Notes: generated from the sequence alone by a model not told the origin. A DNA stretch of 21,126 nt from Bacillota bacterium (GCA_023420935.1 JAEZUR010000062.1:1-21126), one strand, 5' to 3'. Counted from the first letter of the stretch, positions 6,445 through 16,055 are shown. Numbers and translations: made by a program.

Positions 6445-7625
6445 TCTCTAAGATATAAATCTCTTGTATACACTTTGTCAACAACGTCATCTAATTCTTT
6501 GTTAAATCTGTTTGCAATAATAATATCAGAATTTTTTTTAAATTCATTAATATTCTTTATTACTTTTGAATTATAAAAACTATCATCTTGCAAGGTAGGT
6601 TCATAAATAACGACTTCTATTCCTCTTGCTTTAATTCTCTTCATTATACCCTGTATGGATGATTGCCTGAAATTATCCGAGTTTTGTTTCATTGTTAAAC
6701 GATAAACTCCTACACATTTAGGGTTTTTCTCAATTACCCTCTCAGCAATATAATCTTTTCTAGTCGTGTTAGCCTTAACGGTGGCCTCAATAATATTATT
6801 GGGAACATTCCCATAGTTTGCCAAAAGTTGTTTAGAATCCTTAGGCAAACAATAACCACCATATCCAAATGAAGGGTTATTATAGTGATTACCAATACGT
6901 GTATCCAATCCAACTCCTTCAATGATTTCCTTTGAATTCAACTGATGAATTTCTGCAAATGTATCTAGTTCATTAAAATAAGCCACACGAAGTGCAAGGT
7001 AAGTATTAGAAAATAATTTAACCGACTCAGCTTCTGTCAATCCCATATATAAAACTGGAATATTCTCCTTTATTGCACCTGTAATAAGTAATTCTGCAAA
7101 TATTTGTGCTGCCCTTATTGTATTCTCATCTTTCTGTGGTATACCTAGGATAATTCGTGAAGGATATAGGTTATCGAATAATGCAGATCCTTCTCTTAGG
7201 AATTCCGGTGAAAATAGAAGTTTTTCTAAATTATATAACTTTCTAATTCTCTCAGAAAACCCAACTGGTACCGTTGACTTTATTACAATATAAGCATTGG
7301 GATTTAGTTCTAAGATAACTTTTATAACATTTTCAACAGAAGACGTATCAAAGAAATTTTTTTGAGGATCATAATTGGTTGGTGTTGCAATAATAATATA
7401 CTCCGCATCAATATATGCCTTCTGTTCATCTGTTGTCGCATGTAACGTTAATTTATTTGTTTTTAAATACTCCGTAATCACCGAATCATAAATTGGTGAT
7501 ATTCCCTTATTAAGCATATCAACTTTTTCAGGATTAATATCTACCGCAACAACTTCGTTGTGTTGAGCCAATAATACTGCATTCGACAACCCTACATATC
7601 CTATACCTGCTACCGCTATTTTCAT
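6441..7625 (-). CDS. ugd: UDP-glucose 6-dehydrogenase, short Ugd type
   Basis: 394 residues, close to the 388 of E. coli Ugd. The N-terminal NAD-binding motif is AGIGYVGLSNA (6-16). The substrate-domain motifs are STVPVGF (about 117-123), FSPEFLREG (about 138-146) and the active-site segment GYGGYCLPKDSKQLL with Cys259. It oxidises UDP-glucose to UDP-glucuronate with two NAD+, supplying glucuronic acid or a derived sugar for the polymer. The frame is open 15 codons further upstream. Only the ATG at 7625 has a ribosome site (GAGGA, 7-nt spacing) and gives the expected MKIAVAG start. It follows the GtrA gene with a gap of about 47 bp. Confidence 0.9.
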   Translation of the reverse strand: MKIAVAGIGYVGLSNAVLLAQHNEVVAVDINPEKVDMLNKGISPIYDSVITEYLKTNKLTLHATTDEQKAYIDAEYIIIATPTNYDPQKNFFDTSSVENVIKVILELNPNAYIVIKSTVPVGFSERIRKLYNLEKLLFSPEFLREGSALFDNLYPSRIILGIPQKDENTIRAAQIFAELLITGAIKENIPVLYMGLTEAESVKLFSNTYLALRVAYFNELDTFAEIHQLNSKEIIEGVGLDTRIGNHYNNPSFGYGGYCLPKDSKQLLANYGNVPNNIIEATVKANTTRKDYIAERVIEKNPKCVGVYRLTMKQNSDNFRQSSIQGIMKRIKARGIEVVIYEPTLQDDSFYNSKVIKNINEFKKNSDIIIANRFNKELDDVVDKVYTRDLYLRD

Positions 7626-7672
7626 TCTACATTCCTCATTTATCATATCGTAATTTAGGCTACTGTACACAT

Positions 7673-8077
7673 TTATTTATTAAAAACTGCTTTTTTCCCT
7701 AATACATAATTTAGAATTATAACAACTATAATTAAAATTAATTTCGCATAAAATTTATCCAATCCGATACTTTCAACAAGAACGATTACTCCAAAAAAAT
7801 CTACAACACCAGTAAAACCTCTAGCTAAGATAAATCGTAGCATTTCCCTAAAAGTATCTGCCCAACTGACTGTATAACTTCGATATACAAATAGTTTATT
7901 CATAAAGTATCCAAATGCTTTACTAATTATAATTGCAAATAAATTTGCTGTTGCATATGCTATATTAATTTTTTGAAGTCCACTATATACCACTAAGTTA
8001 ATTAGTGCCACACTTACTCCTGTAATTAAATATCTATAAAATTCGTTTTGATTTATTTTAGATAATAAACATTTCAT
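7673..8077 (-). CDS. GtrA-family membrane protein
   Basis: 134 residues with four membrane segments (about 16-34, 41-59, 76-96 and 105-126). The GtrA family pattern is visible as FYRYLITGVSVALINLVVY near the start and NKLFVYRS in the middle. Family members are thought to flip or present polyprenyl-phosphate-linked sugars across the membrane, usually encoded with a GtrB/DPM1-like GT2. Here that GT2 is at 9456-10418, separated by two methyltransferase genes. It starts 3 bp after the preceding stop codon, so translation is probably coupled. Confidence 0.8.
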   Translation of the reverse strand: MKCLLSKINQNEFYRYLITGVSVALINLVVYSGLQKINIAYATANLFAIIISKAFGYFMNKLFVYRSYTVSWADTFREMLRFILARGFTGVVDFFGVIVLVESIGLDKFYAKLILIIVVIILNYVLGKKAVFNK

Positions 8078-8080
8078 ATC

Positions 8081-8803
8081 TTATTCCTTTTCAAGTACTA
8101 TTAATTCAGAAATTCCTATAGGAGGATTGATTATACGCTCTATTGGTTCTAATATTTTTGATGCAAAATTATAAATTTTAGAATTGGATTCATTTAGGTC
8201 AGTTGAAAAACTACCTCCGTTATCCCTACCAAACTTTCCTTTCATAAAGTATGGTAAAATTCCAAAAAAATTAAAATACCTGTTCTCAACTATTTTTAAT
8301 CCAAACGCACCAGCTAGTTTTTTTAATTCTCCTCGCGCGTACCGTCTATGGTGACCAACATTCTTGTCTAAATAACAATAAAGAAAAGGACACGCTGGAG
8401 CAATTATTATTATCTTTCCATTATCAGAAAGTAATTGTATCATTTTTTGAAGCGCTAATTTATCGTTTTGTAAATGTTCCATCACATTAATACAAATTAT
8501 AGTATCAAATCCAGAATCCCCAACTACGTCCAAATCTTCTTCAACTATATCCCATTTTATAGCATCAAAGTAATTCAGGTCAGAAAAGCGTTCTTTCATT
8601 ATGTTAATCTGCTTATCAAAAATATCACAAGCTACAACACAATTACATTGATTAACATAGTATGACGTCATATTACCAATTCCCGCTCCTATGTCCAAAA
8701 CTTTTAAACCAATGTGCTTTTTATATGTATGATACATCCATTGTGAATATCTGCTTATTTGATTCCATTTATCTAAATTACTCGAAACGTCATTTTGTTT
8801 CAA
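8081..8803 (-). CDS. SAM-dependent class I methyltransferase A
   Basis: 240 residues with the Rossmann-type SAM fold. Motif I is VLDIGAGIGN (35-44), an acidic residue ends strand 2 (ACDIF, about 58-62), and FDTIICINVMEHL (about 99-111) is motif IV/post-I. A GHHRRY segment (150-155) follows. A small-molecule or sugar substrate is likely from the context, but acceptor and position cannot be read from the sequence. The frame starts at TTG (8803), which sits 9 nt behind AGGAG (8813-8817). The next Met is residue 23, inside the fold, so the TTG start is well supported. It lies between a second methyltransferase and GtrA within the lipid-sugar block. Confidence 0.82.
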   Translation of the reverse strand: MKQNDVSSNLDKWNQISRYSQWMYHTYKKHIGLKVLDIGAGIGNMTSYYVNQCNCVVACDIFDKQINIMKERFSDLNYFDAIKWDIVEEDLDVVGDSGFDTIICINVMEHLQNDKLALQKMIQLLSDNGKIIIIAPACPFLYCYLDKNVGHHRRYARGELKKLAGAFGLKIVENRYFNFFGILPYFMKGKFGRDNGGSFSTDLNESNSKIYNFASKILEPIERIINPPIGISELIVLEKE

Positions 8804-8821
8804 TTTGCAATTCTCCTATTT

Positions 8822-9463
8822 CTAACTTTTGTTAGTTTTTTCTATTATGATAATTAACCATGGTAGCGATGTCCGAATAGTAACTCTCTTAACATTTTTT
8901 GTCGAAAGAGAACGAATATATTTTTTTATTGCTCCTCTACTCCAATGTTGAATATGCCCTGGCGTATTGCCCAAACGTCTGAGATACTTTCCTCTACACA
9001 TATTTAATATTCTCCATATTGGTTCGTGTGGCACAGTAATCAATACAAAAGCAGATGATACTCTCATCAATTCACCAAATGCTTTTTCGGGCGTTTCCAA
9101 ATGCTCCAATACTTCACTTGCAACAACTAAATCATATTGTCCCTCTGATGCATCAATCGAATAAATACTTCCAACTTTAAAATTAATATTATCTAATGTT
9201 GATTTAGCCTGTTTTACTACTTTTTCGCTAACGTCAAATGCATCAATTTCAGATGTAGTATATACATTTCTCAAAAAATTAGTAAAATGCCCTTCTCCAC
9301 AACCAGCTTCAAGTATCGATAATGGTTGTATATCTGATTTTCTCAGACACTTTTCTATATTCCCGAAAAAACATTTCATTAATAGTCGTTCAACTATATT
9401 TTTTGATTCATATTTATTATAATAGTTGCCTTCTGGTTGTTTTTCATCCTTATAATTATTCAT
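8822..9463 (-). CDS. SAM-dependent class I methyltransferase B
   Basis: 213 residues. SAM motif I is ILEAGCGEGHF (50-60), an acidic strand-2 end lies at DAFDVSE (about 74-80), and YDLVVASEVLEHLETP is at about 110-125. The C-terminal GHIQHWS motif is common in sugar and lipid methyltransferases of polysaccharide loci. It is not closely similar to its neighbour A, so the pair is not a recent duplication. An open frame extends to 9505, but ATG at 9463 follows AAAGGAAC with 8-nt spacing and begins MNNYKDEKQ. With that start it overlaps the GT2 gene by 8 bp. Substrate unknown. Confidence 0.8.
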   Translation of the reverse strand: MNNYKDEKQPEGNYYNKYESKNIVERLLMKCFFGNIEKCLRKSDIQPLSILEAGCGEGHFTNFLRNVYTTSEIDAFDVSEKVVKQAKSTLDNINFKVGSIYSIDASEGQYDLVVASEVLEHLETPEKAFGELMRVSSAFVLITVPHEPIWRILNMCRGKYLRRLGNTPGHIQHWSRGAIKKYIRSLSTKNVKRVTIRTSLPWLIIIIEKTNKS

Positions 9464-10418
9464 CTTCTTTGTTCCTTTCCCTATCATAATCCATCCTACG
9501 GACATGATATTGAACGTCCTCCATAATCTTACGATTGGCAGATATAATATCCGCTAAGAATCCAATCACAAATGTCTGAAATCCTATTAACAATAATGTC
9601 GATGCTAAAATTAAAGACTGAATATGCCCTGTACCTACTCCAGTTAAATAATAATATAAAAAACGCACACCTAAAATAATTCCCATTCCAAAAGGTATCA
9701 TACCGATTGTAACAAACCATCTTAGAGGCTTATATACCATATATGCTCTTAAAATTGTTATCATTCCCTTTTTAACATATCCAAACATACTATGAAACAG
9801 TCGTGAGGGACGTAAATCATTATTGGTACGTATCGGAACAGAGACAATCGCCATCTTATCTCTTCCTGCTTGAACAATGGTTTCAAGTGTATATGTATAT
9901 TCATTAATAACATTTATTCTAAGGGCAGCCTCTCTTGAATAGGCACGAAATCCACTGGGGGCATCCGGAATTGATGTATTAGACGCAACTTGTACTGTCC
10001 AACTCCCCAAACGCTGAAGCTTCTTTTTAAGAGGTGAAAAATGCTCTGTTGTATCAATTGGTCTTTCACCAATTACAACATCAGCCTTACCATCAAGAAT
10101 GGGGCGGACTAATGTCTCAATGTCTTGGCCAAAATATTGATTATCCGCATCCGTATTCACTATAATATCGGCACCTGCTCTAAGGCTCGCATCGATGCCT
10201 GCCATGAACCCTTTTGCTAAACCTTTGTTACGTTTAAAATTGACGATATGGTTTACTCCCCAACTCTTGGCAACCTCAACCGTCTTATCTTTGCTTCCAT
10301 CATTGATAATCAAATATTCAATCTCTTCGATCCCTTCTATCTGCTTTGGCAAATCATTTAATGCGATCTCCAATGTCTCAGCTTCGTTATAGCATGGAAT
10401 TTGTATAATCAGCTTCAT
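9456..10418 (-). CDS. GT2 polyprenyl-phosphate sugar synthase, DPM1/GtrB-like
   Basis: 320 residues. The GT-A domain starts IIQIPCYNEAETL (4-16), continues with IINDGSKD (37-44) and carries the metal-binding NTDADNQY (88-95). Two C-terminal membrane segments (about 234-258 and 267-291) give the GtrB-type layout. Family members move a sugar from a nucleotide donor to undecaprenyl phosphate at the inner face. The product is flipped (GtrA, 7673) and used by a GT-C enzyme outside (candidate at 12724). The start ATG overlaps the end of the preceding membrane protein gene by 32 bp, which suggests strong translational coupling. The sugar moved is not evident. Confidence 0.85.
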   Translation of the reverse strand: MKLIIQIPCYNEAETLEIALNDLPKQIEGIEEIEYLIINDGSKDKTVEVAKSWGVNHIVNFKRNKGLAKGFMAGIDASLRAGADIIVNTDADNQYFGQDIETLVRPILDGKADVVIGERPIDTTEHFSPLKKKLQRLGSWTVQVASNTSIPDAPSGFRAYSREAALRINVINEYTYTLETIVQAGRDKMAIVSVPIRTNNDLRPSRLFHSMFGYVKKGMITILRAYMVYKPLRWFVTIGMIPFGMGIILGVRFLYYYLTGVGTGHIQSLILASTLLLIGFQTFVIGFLADIISANRKIMEDVQYHVRRMDYDRERNKEDE

Positions 10419-11991
10419 CTTTTGTCTTCCCTTCTATCTTTTCATGACCATATTCTCTCATATGTACAACAACAGAAAATATAAAGATTGGAATTACTCC
10501 AATCAGCATCCTATTAAATGAATCTCCAAATCCTTTTCTTAAATCATTAAAGCGTCCCATACAGATAGCAAAGTTAAAAAGAATATATCCAATCCATACT
10601 AAATCAAAATATGAAATATTATTAGCGTAGCGAATTATGATGATGCATAATAGTAATGCAATCCATGGGAAGTACCCCCAATACTCATTGGCAACATTAT
10701 AAAATTCTGCATCCAGATTAATGTACGCCCTCTCTAATTCTAAAAGAATTAATATTATGTTTCCTGCAAAAAGAGTTACTAACATTAAAACAGGAATTTT
10801 ATTCCCAATCTTTTTCATAATCCTATTTCTAAACATCACTACATAAATCAAAGTCATAATCCAGACCCCTAAAATGATGGCTACATTTTTTGGATTTACA
10901 AGCTCTGACCCAGCATTTCCTTCCAATAGAAATACTTTTACATAGTATACGATTTGAATAATCCCTGCTGGAAATACCATTGAAAGAAGTAACTTACGAT
11001 TCGAGATATTTAAGGTACTAATGCATATAATTAAAAAGCAGACTGTGGTACATGCTTCTGCCCTGCACATGGTTAGCATAATTGTTATAAGACTTAGTAA
11101 TAGCATATAATCAGAATTATTATCGGCTTGTTGTTCCCCCATTTTATACGCAATAATGATAAACAGAAACATGTATATCATAAAATAGGTATTGGCAATC
11201 ACAAACTGCGCCAGCAGATGAAATGCAGGAACTATCATTAAGCACCCAGTAACTATACTAGCAGTTATCTGTGCTTTTTTTTTCGTCATCTTATTCCTTA
11301 ACGCTTCATAAACAGCAACTCCAAATATTCCTATAAACGATATTATCAGTAAGTAATGCAATACAAATATTGTTTCGAATCCACAAAATGTAGCTAAGGA
11401 ACTCATAAGGGCAGGCATAATTCCTGTCCATGTTAAGAAAACACTGATTGAGTCATTAATTTTACCTGCCTCCGCTAATAATTGTCCATACTGTATAATA
11501 AAATAAGCGGAATCAAATGATAAAAATATTGTAAATATACCAGAGGATACAATAGAGGCTATTCCTGTAACGTATAGTAGGCTATGTAGAACGTTTGACA
11601 ATGATCTCATCTCATTATATTTATAAATCTTTAAGACCATTACAGCCAATATTGGTATGAAAATTAATAACATGGTTCCTAATCTATAAGGTATTCCTAA
11701 CATAACCACAATTAAACTTGTAGTACACCAAGTAGCAATTCCAACTGGATATGCTAAAAAATAAATCCAATAGAATTTTAGATTAATACAGATGCCAGCT
11801 GTCAAAATGAACCCCATCAAATATACAGTAACTGTTGTTATTATCTGTCTCACCTGATATCCTCTGGTAAGTTCTATGGAAAGTGTATCCAACGGTACAC
11901 CAATTGAATTATGCTCTGTAATCATATATAAGATAACTGTTAACAAGATAGAAAAAGTAAAGAATATAATTGATGTCATCCATTTTTTCAT
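10387..11991 (-). CDS. Polytopic membrane protein, unknown; polymerase or GT-C candidate
   Basis: 534 residues with roughly 11-13 hydrophobic segments from residue 7 to about 510 and a short charged cytoplasmic tail. I do not recognise the family. Conserved-looking loops include the segment around residues 160-190 (FDSAYFIIQYGQLLAEAGK) and CRAEACTT near 315. As the only large polytopic protein here not otherwise assigned, it could be the Wzy polymerase, an O-acetyl/ligase type protein or a GT-C transferase. Wzy proteins share little sequence, so this is context only. Its ATG overlaps the preceding stop (ATGA, 4 bp), and its end overlaps the GT2 by 32 bp. Confidence 0.7.
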   Translation of the reverse strand: MKKWMTSIIFFTFSILLTVILYMITEHNSIGVPLDTLSIELTRGYQVRQIITTVTVYLMGFILTAGICINLKFYWIYFLAYPVGIATWCTTSLIVVMLGIPYRLGTMLLIFIPILAVMVLKIYKYNEMRSLSNVLHSLLYVTGIASIVSSGIFTIFLSFDSAYFIIQYGQLLAEAGKINDSISVFLTWTGIMPALMSSLATFCGFETIFVLHYLLIISFIGIFGVAVYEALRNKMTKKKAQITASIVTGCLMIVPAFHLLAQFVIANTYFMIYMFLFIIIAYKMGEQQADNNSDYMLLLSLITIMLTMCRAEACTTVCFLIICISTLNISNRKLLLSMVFPAGIIQIVYYVKVFLLEGNAGSELVNPKNVAIILGVWIMTLIYVVMFRNRIMKKIGNKIPVLMLVTLFAGNIILILLELERAYINLDAEFYNVANEYWGYFPWIALLLCIIIIRYANNISYFDLVWIGYILFNFAICMGRFNDLRKGFGDSFNRMLIGVIPIFIFSVVVHMREYGHEKIEGKTKDEADYTNSML

Positions 11992-12734
11992 TTTGCTACG
12001 TCTCCTACTATATTTTTAATAGTCTCAATTGGCATGATATATATGCCATATTCTTTATCTGTCAATATAACTACCTCATTTGAATCTGCTAATCCATCAA
12101 TTGCTAAATACAGATATGGTGCTACTTCCCGCTTAGATATTTCTTCTATAACCTCTTCTGAAAATAAGGAAGATACACCCCCAAATAACGTATACCCGAC
12201 TTGTACAAAATACTTATTTTTTATCGAATCGGTTAATTCTACTTCAGAATCTATATTATCCACTGCTAAAGTCTGTGTGTTTTCCGAAAAAACTTCAAAG
12301 TAATTCCAGCACCACTTATCAGCATAATATAGGTTCACTGTTTTATGATTAACAATTGGATAGATCCACATATCCTTATGATAAGGGCTCTGTGGAATAC
12401 TAATCTGCGTATTTTCCATGTTAAGAGTTGAATTTGCTACTTGTAAATATGGATACAGGTATTTAACATTATAGACCAATGTCAACAAAACCATGAATAG
12501 TGCTAATCCCACTAATATAACTTTACGATACCTGATTTTCCAATCAAAGCAAAAAAATATTCCAACTATCATTAGTATTACTTCCAATAACCATGCAGCC
12601 CTTAAACTTGAATACGCTGATAACACTCCTCCAAGGAGAAGACACAACACATATAATGGTTTTTTTATATAATTTATCTTTTTTCTAGCTATCATATGTT
12701 TGCTACTACCTTTCATGATAGAATTATTCCACAT
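11988..12734 (-). CDS. Small membrane protein with extracytoplasmic domain, unknown
   Basis: 248 residues with three N-terminal hydrophobic segments (about 26-43, 45-63 and 71-89). A soluble part of about 155 residues follows, predicted to be outside. I do not recognise the family. The gene is locked between two larger membrane protein genes, with overlaps of 11 bp at its start and 4 bp at its end. The three products are therefore probably made in fixed proportion and may form one complex. The ATG at 12734 follows CAGGAG with about 10-nt spacing. A later Met (residue 7) lacks such a site. The outer domain has a few aromatic-rich stretches (KWCWNYFEVF) that could bind sugar, which is speculation. 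Confidence 0.68.
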   Translation of the reverse strand: MWNNSIMKGSSKHMIARKKINYIKKPLYVLCLLLGGVLSAYSSLRAAWLLEVILMIVGIFFCFDWKIRYRKVILVGLALFMVLLTLVYNVKYLYPYLQVANSTLNMENTQISIPQSPYHKDMWIYPIVNHKTVNLYYADKWCWNYFEVFSENTQTLAVDNIDSEVELTDSIKNKYFVQVGYTLFGGVSSLFSEEVIEEISKREVAPYLYLAIDGLADSNEVVILTDKEYGIYIMPIETIKNIVGDVAK

Positions 12735-14772
12735 TTAAGTCCAACTCCTGTGATTTGGTTAAGTTTTCGATATCAAAAATCTGAATGGATGATGCATACT
12801 TTTCATATTCAGCAGGGATACTTATTTTCAGTATTTGTTCTTCCTCATTCCATTCTGAGATAAATACTATATTATCTCCCGTAGCATAACAAAATTGAGA
12901 AATATTATCAGCCGATAGACTATAAACACATCCTTCTTCTGTAGATTCCTTTTTAATTTTAATATTTTCTATATTAGTATCGCCTATTTGAAGTCTATTA
13001 AAATTTATAAAAATATGGTCACTATCTTCAACTGGCCGTATATAGTCTCCCTGCAGTTTATCCAACGCTGCCTCTGACAGATTTTCTATATTCCACATAA
13101 TATAAGAGTCCCTATTTAAGTTAATTTCAAACGGTTGTCCACCATAATCTTTTAGTGAAACAGGTATTCCCCATATACTAGATAGTTCATCCTTCAACAT
13201 ATAAAAGGTTTCCATTTGAATAAATTCTATATAATCCAAATCCTCAAAACAATATATAGTCATTTCCTTATCTACATTTTCAACAAAAAACGCTTTCATT
13301 ACTTTTGCATAATCATTCATACTGTTCTTAGGTATTGAGCGAATTGCAGAAATATTATTCGCCAAAAAAAACATTACTAATAAAATTGATATGGCATAAA
13401 ATTTCATATAACTTTTCTTACACATTAATAAAAAATATATTATCATAATTATAATTACTGTTCCAATTAAAAAAATTATCCCCCATTGAAAATATCCATA
13501 CAATTCAAGTCCTCTTAATCCACTTAGCCAATCATCCGGTGTCTTCCATATCAGCTTTTGATATAAAATAGCATAAGTTACATAACCTGTAATCCCTATA
13601 ATAATCAAATGAATAATGGCTTTAATACACAACTTAGGCAGTTTCTGATTAATCTCATTACAATTACTAAATATTTCTTCATGGACAATTTTATAAAAAA
13701 CAATTGCATAAATCGGTGTTGCATATGCTACATACCTTCCTAATAACTTAAGCATAGCTCCTCCCGAATTATAAGGGATAAAGGAGGAATGACGCGCAGC
13801 TACATAGATCAGCATTGAACCGATTGCTGTAGCAAAAATCAGCATATGCATTACATTTTTTGATTTTACAATCCTAGGAAATAATACTGCTATTCCAAAT
13901 ATAATGGGTAACGATCCAAGTAATGCAAATGCACCATAACAAACAATCCATTTAAATTGTGGAAGGAATACATAACCCACACTGTCTGGAGCAGAACCAA
14001 TTGAAAATCCCATAATTTCCTTAAAAAGAGTAAACGTTAACATTGTTTTACTTAAGAAGCAATAAATTAATGAATATATGACTAATATACTAAGAACAAC
14101 TATACTGTATATAGCGCCTGAAACCAAACGTTTTGTCCAATCATTTTTTAGTTGTTTTATATGAAAGTCATCTAAAATCCATTCTAATGCAAACACCGGT
14201 ATGAGTACTAAGGCGAGGTATTTTGTCATAAATAATGATGTTGTTAGTGAAGCAGCCAGGATAGTATATCTTATTTCTTTTTCACCTCTATAATTTATAT
14301 GATATAAAAAGGCAATGATTAGTAATGGACAGAATAGGTTCTCTGCAAGAACTAAACGCGAGTAAATAAAATAGATAGGCGAAAAAGCAATAACAAACAC
14401 GCACAAAAGTGCTATATTTGTGTTCATATGTACTTTCAGTAACCTGTAAATAATTATTAATGATATTGTTTTAATTATAATATTTATTAGGTACATTCCT
14501 GTTAAAAAATTTTGTCCCAATAAAAAGCTTGAGGCTAACACTGTAGGATATAAAATTGGATAGTGGAATATAAAAGCTGGTTGTATATTAAATACATTTA
14601 GCGCAAGTGATTTATATATTTTTTCATCACTAACACAAACATATTGATTAAAGAATCCACCCCAAAACACCAATATAAGCTGTAGTATAAAAAATATTGA
14701 TATTATTATTGATATTTTACTAGGCCTATATTTTAAATTTTTCAATTTATTAATAATTTTATCCTGTCTCAA
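12724..14772 (-). CDS. Large membrane protein, GT-C-type glycosyltransferase candidate
   Basis: 682 residues. About 12 membrane segments fill residues 21-475, followed by a soluble C-terminal domain (about 480-682). GT-C-like signs are the acidic pair in the first outer loop (SDEKIY, D49-E50), the HYPILYP segment (70-76), RLVLAEN (139-145) and LGRYVAYATP (344-353). These resemble the GT39/ArnT group that uses polyprenyl-phosphate sugars on the outer face. The GT2 and GtrA genes downstream supply just such a donor. The start is TTG at 14772, 9 nt after AGGAG (14782-14786), and there is no Met codon for the next 90 residues. The C-terminal domain has no family I recognise. Confidence 0.75.
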   Translation of the reverse strand: MRQDKIINKLKNLKYRPSKISIIISIFFILQLILVFWGGFFNQYVCVSDEKIYKSLALNVFNIQPAFIFHYPILYPTVLASSFLLGQNFLTGMYLINIIIKTISLIIIYRLLKVHMNTNIALLCVFVIAFSPIYFIYSRLVLAENLFCPLLIIAFLYHINYRGEKEIRYTILAASLTTSLFMTKYLALVLIPVFALEWILDDFHIKQLKNDWTKRLVSGAIYSIVVLSILVIYSLIYCFLSKTMLTFTLFKEIMGFSIGSAPDSVGYVFLPQFKWIVCYGAFALLGSLPIIFGIAVLFPRIVKSKNVMHMLIFATAIGSMLIYVAARHSSFIPYNSGGAMLKLLGRYVAYATPIYAIVFYKIVHEEIFSNCNEINQKLPKLCIKAIIHLIIIGITGYVTYAILYQKLIWKTPDDWLSGLRGLELYGYFQWGIIFLIGTVIIIMIIYFLLMCKKSYMKFYAISILLVMFFLANNISAIRSIPKNSMNDYAKVMKAFFVENVDKEMTIYCFEDLDYIEFIQMETFYMLKDELSSIWGIPVSLKDYGGQPFEINLNRDSYIMWNIENLSEAALDKLQGDYIRPVEDSDHIFINFNRLQIGDTNIENIKIKKESTEEGCVYSLSADNISQFCYATGDNIVFISEWNEEEQILKISIPAEYEKYASSIQIFDIENLTKSQELDLNVE

Positions 14773-14784
14773 AATATTTATCTC

Positions 14785-15981
14785 CTATTCCTTCACATTT
14801 AAAAAGTACGTATCCGGTTTTTCTGGATTAAAACACTCATTGCTCCACATAAACGTAACCAAATCTATTTCTCCAACATTGATAATATTGTGCGTGTATC
14901 CAGGTGGAATGTCTACTACAGTTATCTCATCCCCACTAACTTGATAATCAATAACTGGATAGGTTTGTCCATCACATTCCTTACCTATCTTTCTAAACTG
15001 TATTAATCCCTTGCCGCTAACCACCACAAATTTCTCGTTTTTCGTATGATGCCAATGATTCCCTTTTGTAACACCTGGTTTAATAATATTCACGGAGAAC
15101 TGTCCCCTATCTAATGTACGTATGATTTCAGTGAAAGAACCTCTGCTATCCTTATTCATCTTTAATGAATATCCAAATTGATCTATTGGTAAATAACTCA
15201 AATATGTACTGTATAACTTTTCCTCGAATGGATTAGCCATATTAGGAATGCTTAATGTTATTCTACTCTCCTTATATGACTTAATTAGGTCTACAATCTC
15301 CCCCAACTTAACTGCATGCGTTTCAGGAACTTCACAGTAATCTCCGTTTTTATTCTCCCTACAATTTAAAGCATTGATTAGTTCCTCTACCACATCATCA
15401 ATATATACAAGATCCATTTCTACATTTGGATCATTTACTTGAATTGGCAAATCATTTGCAATATTATTACAAAAAGTTGCAATGGCACTATTGTAATTAG
15501 GTTTACACCATTTTCCAAAAATATTAGGAAAACGATATATCAGCACTTTTGCTCCTGTTGTTGCAGAATACTTCTGAAAAAGTTCCTCGCCTGCTTTCTT
15601 ACTTATACCATACTCTGAACCAACAAAACGACCTTGCAAAGAAGCCTGTATAGAGCTTGACAACATAACAGGGCAGGTATTGTGGTGACTTTTTAATAAT
15701 TCAAGTAACTGACTTGCAAACCCAAAATTACCTGCCATGTAATCATTCTGTTTTAGCGGTCTGTTTACACCTGCAAGATTGAAAATAAAATCTGCACGAC
15801 TACAATAATCATCCAATTCTTCAAGCGTATTATCCATATCATACTGATATATCTGTAAATCAGATGGGGTCTCACATCCATGAACTTGATGTACCATATC
15901 TTTTCCATCGCGAATATTTTCCAATGAAGCTATTAAATTTTTACCAACAAAGCCTTTCGCTCCCGTAACTAATATATTCAT
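14785..15981 (-). CDS. capF: CapF/FnlB-like bifunctional SDR-cupin enzyme (UDP-L-FucNAc pathway)
   Basis: 398 residues, somewhat longer than the 369 of S. aureus CapF. The N-terminal SDR domain has VTGAKGFVGKN (5-15), NLAGVNRP (68-75) and catalytic YGISK (124-128). The C-terminal cupin (about 283-390) has GNHWHHTKNEKF (307-318) and a later His364 for the metal site. The cupin part acts first as the C3 epimerase. The SDR part then reduces the C4 ketone with NADPH to give UDP-6-deoxy-L-talosamine-type sugar, which the CapG-like enzyme (5234) finishes. It follows the CapE-like gene by about 75 bp. An open frame runs to 16014, but ATG at 15981 has AAAGGA with 9-nt spacing and gives MNILVTGAKG. 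Confidence 0.88.
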   Translation of the reverse strand: MNILVTGAKGFVGKNLIASLENIRDGKDMVHQVHGCETPSDLQIYQYDMDNTLEELDDYCSRADFIFNLAGVNRPLKQNDYMAGNFGFASQLLELLKSHHNTCPVMLSSSIQASLQGRFVGSEYGISKKAGEELFQKYSATTGAKVLIYRFPNIFGKWCKPNYNSAIATFCNNIANDLPIQVNDPNVEMDLVYIDDVVEELINALNCRENKNGDYCEVPETHAVKLGEIVDLIKSYKESRITLSIPNMANPFEEKLYSTYLSYLPIDQFGYSLKMNKDSRGSFTEIIRTLDRGQFSVNIIKPGVTKGNHWHHTKNEKFVVVSGKGLIQFRKIGKECDGQTYPVIDYQVSGDEITVVDIPPGYTHNIINVGEIDLVTFMWSNECFNPEKPDTYFLNVKE

Positions 15982-16055
15982 AATGATTTTTCCTTTAAAT
16001 ATTTGTTGTAGCATTTCAATTTTATTGTAGGCATGAAACGCATAAAGTTAAATTG

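Noticed and set aside
7626..7670. Upstream 15-codon extension of the UDP-glucose dehydrogenase
   Set aside because: No ribosome site; the internal ATG has GAGGA and gives the conserved N-terminus.
8081..9463. Tandem duplication of the two methyltransferases
   Set aside because: They share only general SAM-fold motifs; lengths and C-terminal motifs (GHHRRY versus GHIQHWS) differ.
9464..9505. Upstream extension of methyltransferase B
   Set aside because: It would overlap the GT2 by 50 bp and has no better ribosome site than the ATG at 9463.
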